Assembly: GCA_034620365.1 (NCBI GenBank)
Contig: JAQGEQ010000316.1
Span: 372,001-436,000, forward strand
From: Pegea sp. RAD2-039
Taxonomy: Eukaryota > Chordata > Thaliacea > Salpida > Salpidae
Reading direction: 5' to 3'
DNA: 64,000 nt
The translations under genes were made by a program, and so were the position numbers. The notes beneath the pieces are model-generated. The model searched no databases, was not told the DNA's origin, and saw only the letters and a program-made list of their open reading frames with translations. How positions within the stretch are numbered: position 1 is the stretch's first letter; every line of letters starts with the position of its first letter. This document shows positions 61,137-64,000 of this stretch, in pieces.

Positions 61137-61651
61137 ATGAAGTTAAATGTTGCTTTGACGTTCATATTTTGCTTTGTCGTTTTTACTTCAGTTGAAGGTT
61201 CAACAAAAAGTAAGAACAAATTGTAAATTATTGAGAATCAGTTGAAAATGATTTATTTGATATATTTTCTATTTATTTATCTAAAAAGAAGTTTTATATA
61301 AAAGCTATTACACCGTTTACTTTCAGAAAAACCTGAATTCTCTATCTTAAACATTATGAGAAAAATGTACATAAGAAACGGTAAGATAGATAAGTATGCT
61401 AATGACTGTCGATACTATGACTGCAGCAGAACCAAAAACACGTTTAACAGAACTTGCAAATCTTATAAACGTTATGAAGGTATGGTTGAATTTAACAGAT
61501 TTAAAATAAAACAATATGTAATAAATGAAATTAATATATAAGGTTTAAAAATTGATTCTATCAACCCAAAAACTGTTTTCTTTCAGTCGTTTGCTTTTAT
61601 TGTCGAGGACTTTTGCGATCTTGCTCTACTGGAAAAGTAAAGATATTTTAG
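61137..61651 (+). CDS. Secreted six-cysteine peptide, paralogue B
   Basis: Three exons, 61137-61209, 61327-61479 and 61587-61651 (TAG), with two phase-1 introns, give 96 residues. Residues 1 to about 21 are a signal peptide (MKLNVALTFIFCFVVFTSVEG cleaved near the end). The mature peptide is basic, with MYIRNGKIDKYA and cysteines spaced C-x4-C-x10-C-x9-C-x2-C-x6-C (DCRYYDC; RTC; VVCFYC; RSC). All spacings except the second equal those of the gene at 45.1-45.8 kb. The last exon has the same length (65 bases) and the same CFxCRxxxxSC core. The two genes are about 15 kb apart on opposite strands. Family function is unknown to me. Confidence 0.82.
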
Positions 61652-63469
61652 ATTCTTCAACAATACTTTCTGTACACCTAACAAGTTTTATCAAACTATT
61701 TTGGAATGGTAAATCGAACGAGTAATGTACAATAAGTAGGCAACCGCTTAATGTTAACGGCATTCTACTTTAAATTATTTGGCAAGTAATATATTAAATG
61801 TAAATTCCAATCCTTTTAATTACTTCATTCAAACACTTTATAAAACCAATGCAAACAGTTTTGAAAGATAACAATGTAATGTTTCAAACATTGTAGTTCG
61901 CAACTGACTAAATTTATTTTCCTATTTGTAGAATTACGCAAATCATGTTTTGTTATTAAAGAAAATTGATTCTATTTAACTTTATTTATCAATATTAAGA
62001 ACTTTAAAATAGTACTAAGAAAAGAATTGATATTTTACATTTGTAGATTGTAGCCTCAAATCGTAAGCATATTATGTAATATTTTGCATTGACAGAAATA
62101 CAATTGGAAATAGTTATTTCGCTCATTAATCATTTATAGTTTTAATCAAAGTCAAATAAACTTCATCAACATTACGTTTTGTATACTGGCAGATTGACTT
62201 TGTTTCCTTGTGCTCTATTGATATTACTTTTATCGTGACTACAAATAAGTTTTGTAGTGTCCTACTTGAAAATTATTTTTTGTTGATGAAGCAAGATTAA
62301 AAGATGGGCCACTAAAACTGTGTGCTTGATTTTTAAATTCTTCAATTACCGAAGTATAAATAAAAATGTATTTTATAATTAAGAAATCACAAGATCAAAA
62401 TATAATTCGTAAAAGAGCCTTATCAAAGTTTAAATTCTTAACATAAGCTAAACAAAAGAGGCAACAAAATGAAACAAATTTGTGAGTTTGACAATTTCAA
62501 TCATTATTTCTATAAGCCACAATGCTGAAACAATTTTACCTTTAGCGTTTTATTGTTTTTTGAACTAAAATAATTTTGAGTAACAAGCATTTTTCAAGGC
62601 ACAGCAAATTAACATTGTTGAACGATTTGACATTTGAAAGAGAATATTTCGACTAAAACAATATATTCTACTTCCTTTTTCATTTGAAATTTTAACTGCT
62701 TTTTGTTTAAAATGAATATGATAATCAGTAAAGTTGTTTCTATAAGCATTCTATGTATTTTTCTATTTGTTAAGACAAATTCAATCATACGATCTAATAA
62801 AAGATTTTGAAATTCTTTCAGACCATTATAATGCTTTTGCTTATTAAAATTATTGTAACTGTTTTTTCTCGAAAAAGTTTAAAGCTAATTATTTAACTGA
62901 TTTCTTGATCATTTAAATGGTATAAAACATAAATCAACCCAAATAAAATTTCTGAAGTTTATAAAAAACATCAAGTTCTAGTAATGGATAATCACATTAT
63001 ACTCCTTAGATTATAAACAAATAATCATTATATAATAATTATATCATTAACTTATAATAATATTGAGTAATTGAATATATAAAGTAATTATGTAAAGCTG
63101 AAATTAATCTGGCACAACATTTCTACAAACGTTAATCTGCATAAAGCAGTCATTTAATTAACTATTAAGTAATATAATAATAGTTTAAGTTTAACATTGT
63201 TAAATATTTGTTAGTATTAAAGACAATAAATTAAAGTTCTTTAAGTATATTTACTAAAACTAGTCTTACAAATAGTCCAAATAGGTTTTGAAATTTTATT
63301 AATTTCAGTTGCGCAATACTTCAACAAATCAGTACAATAAATTAAATCGCTAAACAGCAATACAAAAATGATTTCAGCACACAAATTATTGTTTAGTTGT
63401 AAAATGGTAGATTTTACAAAGAGCAAAAGACTTTGACGTAAACTCAGAGATCAAAACAAATTTTTCTTC
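61652..63469. other. Intergenic, AT-rich
   Basis: No coding frame with support. The minus-strand 61-codon frame at 63241-63426 has no signal or splice context. AT-rich stretches near 63000-63060 are simple sequence. Confidence 0.4.
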
Positions 63470-64000
63470 TTAAGGAAACAAAACATCCATCATGCTTGCT
63501 ACTTTAGGAAGCAACTTACCATTATAAGGAATTTTATTATTAGTGATACACAATGGTTGTTTAAATGGTGCCGGCATGGTAATTTTGCTCAATAAATAAA
63601 GAAGATAAACTTCTTTCTGAATATTAATTCCATTTACGTCAATCACAAACTTGTCTGTCTGGCTTGGTTTTCCTGGACTAGAATTACTTGATGAAGGTTT
63701 CTTTCTATTATCGGGCGAAGAATTTTGCTTTTTACCGACAGTAGTCGGTTGATCAGGCTTATTAGGTTTATTTTTACCTTTTGATGAAAACCAACCTTTG
63801 ACAGTTGCAAAAATAGATTGCTTGGGTTTACAAGCAACTGGTGCTGCTGGTTCAGGTTTCTTTGGAGCACACTTACTAGCAGTTGGTGCTGCTGGTTCAG
63901 GTTTCTTTGGAGCACACTTACTAGCTGTTGGTGCAGCTGGTTCAGGTTTCTTTGGAGCACATTTACCAGCAGTTGGTGCTGCTGGTTCAGGTTTCTTTGG
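63470..64000 (-). CDS. Lys/Pro/Ala-rich tandem-repeat protein, C-terminal part
   Basis: The minus strand is open from the window edge (codon 64000-63998) to TAA at 63472-63470, giving 176 residues with the start beyond the window. The first 60 residues are four units of a 15-residue repeat, PKKPEPAAPTASKCA (45 bases each, near-identical), the last degenerate (PVACKPK). A basic Ser/Lys/Asn-rich linker follows. The end is more ordered: FVIDVNGINIQKEVYLLYLL, then MPAPFKQPLCITNN and LLPKVASMMDVLF. An alternative end by splicing at 63520 (G/GTAAGT) exists but is not needed. The repeat recalls PEVK-like, structural or mucin-type linkers. I recognise no family. Confidence 0.6.
   Translation of the reverse strand, partial: PKKPEPAAPTAGKCAPKKPEPAAPTASKCAPKKPEPAAPTASKCAPKKPEPAAPVACKPKQSIFATVKGWFSSKGKNKPNKPDQPTTVGKKQNSSPDNRKKPSSSNSSPGKPSQTDKFVIDVNGINIQKEVYLLYLLSKITMPAPFKQPLCITNNKIPYNGKLLPKVASMMDVLFP
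63827..64000 (-). repeat. 45-bp coding tandem repeat
   Basis: Nearly four head-to-tail units visible, continuing past the edge. Units differ at only a few bases, so the array is young or homogenised. The period is a multiple of three, so copy-number change would keep the frame. A second frame on the same strand (63960-63643) is open too, as a consequence of the repeat. Confidence 0.85.

Noticed and set aside
63643-63960. 105-residue frame rich in Leu, Gln and Asn on the minus strand
   Set aside because: It is an out-of-frame shadow of the Lys/Pro/Ala repeat. The other frame runs open from the window edge through the repeat to a stop with more protein-like sequence after it.

Overview
The window is nuclear DNA from an animal. 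It is very AT-rich, and its spliced protein genes have GT-AG introns from a few tens of bases to about 1.8 kb. They use the standard code (TAA, TAG and TGA all act as stops). Recognisable genes are metazoan: a synphilin-1-like gene, USP14, a Rap1 GTPase, cytosolic-type HMG-CoA synthase, an ODF3/SHIPPO sperm-tail protein, a TBC-domain RabGAP, and an MFSD4/NaGLT1-type transporter. I cannot place the species more closely than an AT-rich invertebrate metazoan.

Layout. 1-3 kb (+): the 3' part of a synphilin-1-like gene. 3.7-5.6 kb (-): a SINE copy and several coding-like open stretches that may be an unannotated or decaying gene. 7.3-10.4 kb (+): complete USP14 in 12 coding exons. 10.4-16.8 kb: AT-rich, no gene seen. 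16.8-18.9 kb: decayed coding-like blocks. 19.3-21.2 kb (-): complete Rap1. 21.6-26.9 kb: AT-rich, with two small GC-richer islands. 27.0-29.6 kb (-): complete HMG-CoA synthase. 31.6-36.3 kb (+): an ODF3-like gene with an RFX-type X-box upstream and two tandem, phase-compatible terminal exons. 38.4-39.2 kb (-): a single-exon orphan of possible beta-trefoil type. 40.6-43.2 kb (+): a TBC RabGAP. 45.1-45.8 kb (-): a small secreted six-cysteine peptide gene. 51.1-51.4 kb (-): a possible two-exon mini-gene. 52.5-52.9 kb: a SINE with a clear tRNA-Ser(GCT)-derived head. 54.9-56.4 kb (-): an intronless MFS transporter. 60.5-60.9 kb: a third SINE copy. 61.1-61.7 kb (+): a second six-cysteine peptide gene, paralogous to the 45 kb one. 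63.5-64.0 kb (-): the 3' end of a lysine/proline-rich repeat protein running off the window.

The genes do not form one pathway. Most are housekeeping or signalling (proteasome-linked deubiquitination, Rap1 signalling, mevalonate synthesis, Rab regulation, transport). The ODF3-like gene is of flagellar type. The least described content is: (1) a two-member family of secreted peptides sharing exon structure, intron phases and cysteine spacing; (2) the duplicated terminal exon of the ODF3-like gene; and (3) a dispersed tRNA-Ser-derived SINE family with three copies here. Splice sites were read by eye from reading frame, phase and consensus. No alignment or search was run.
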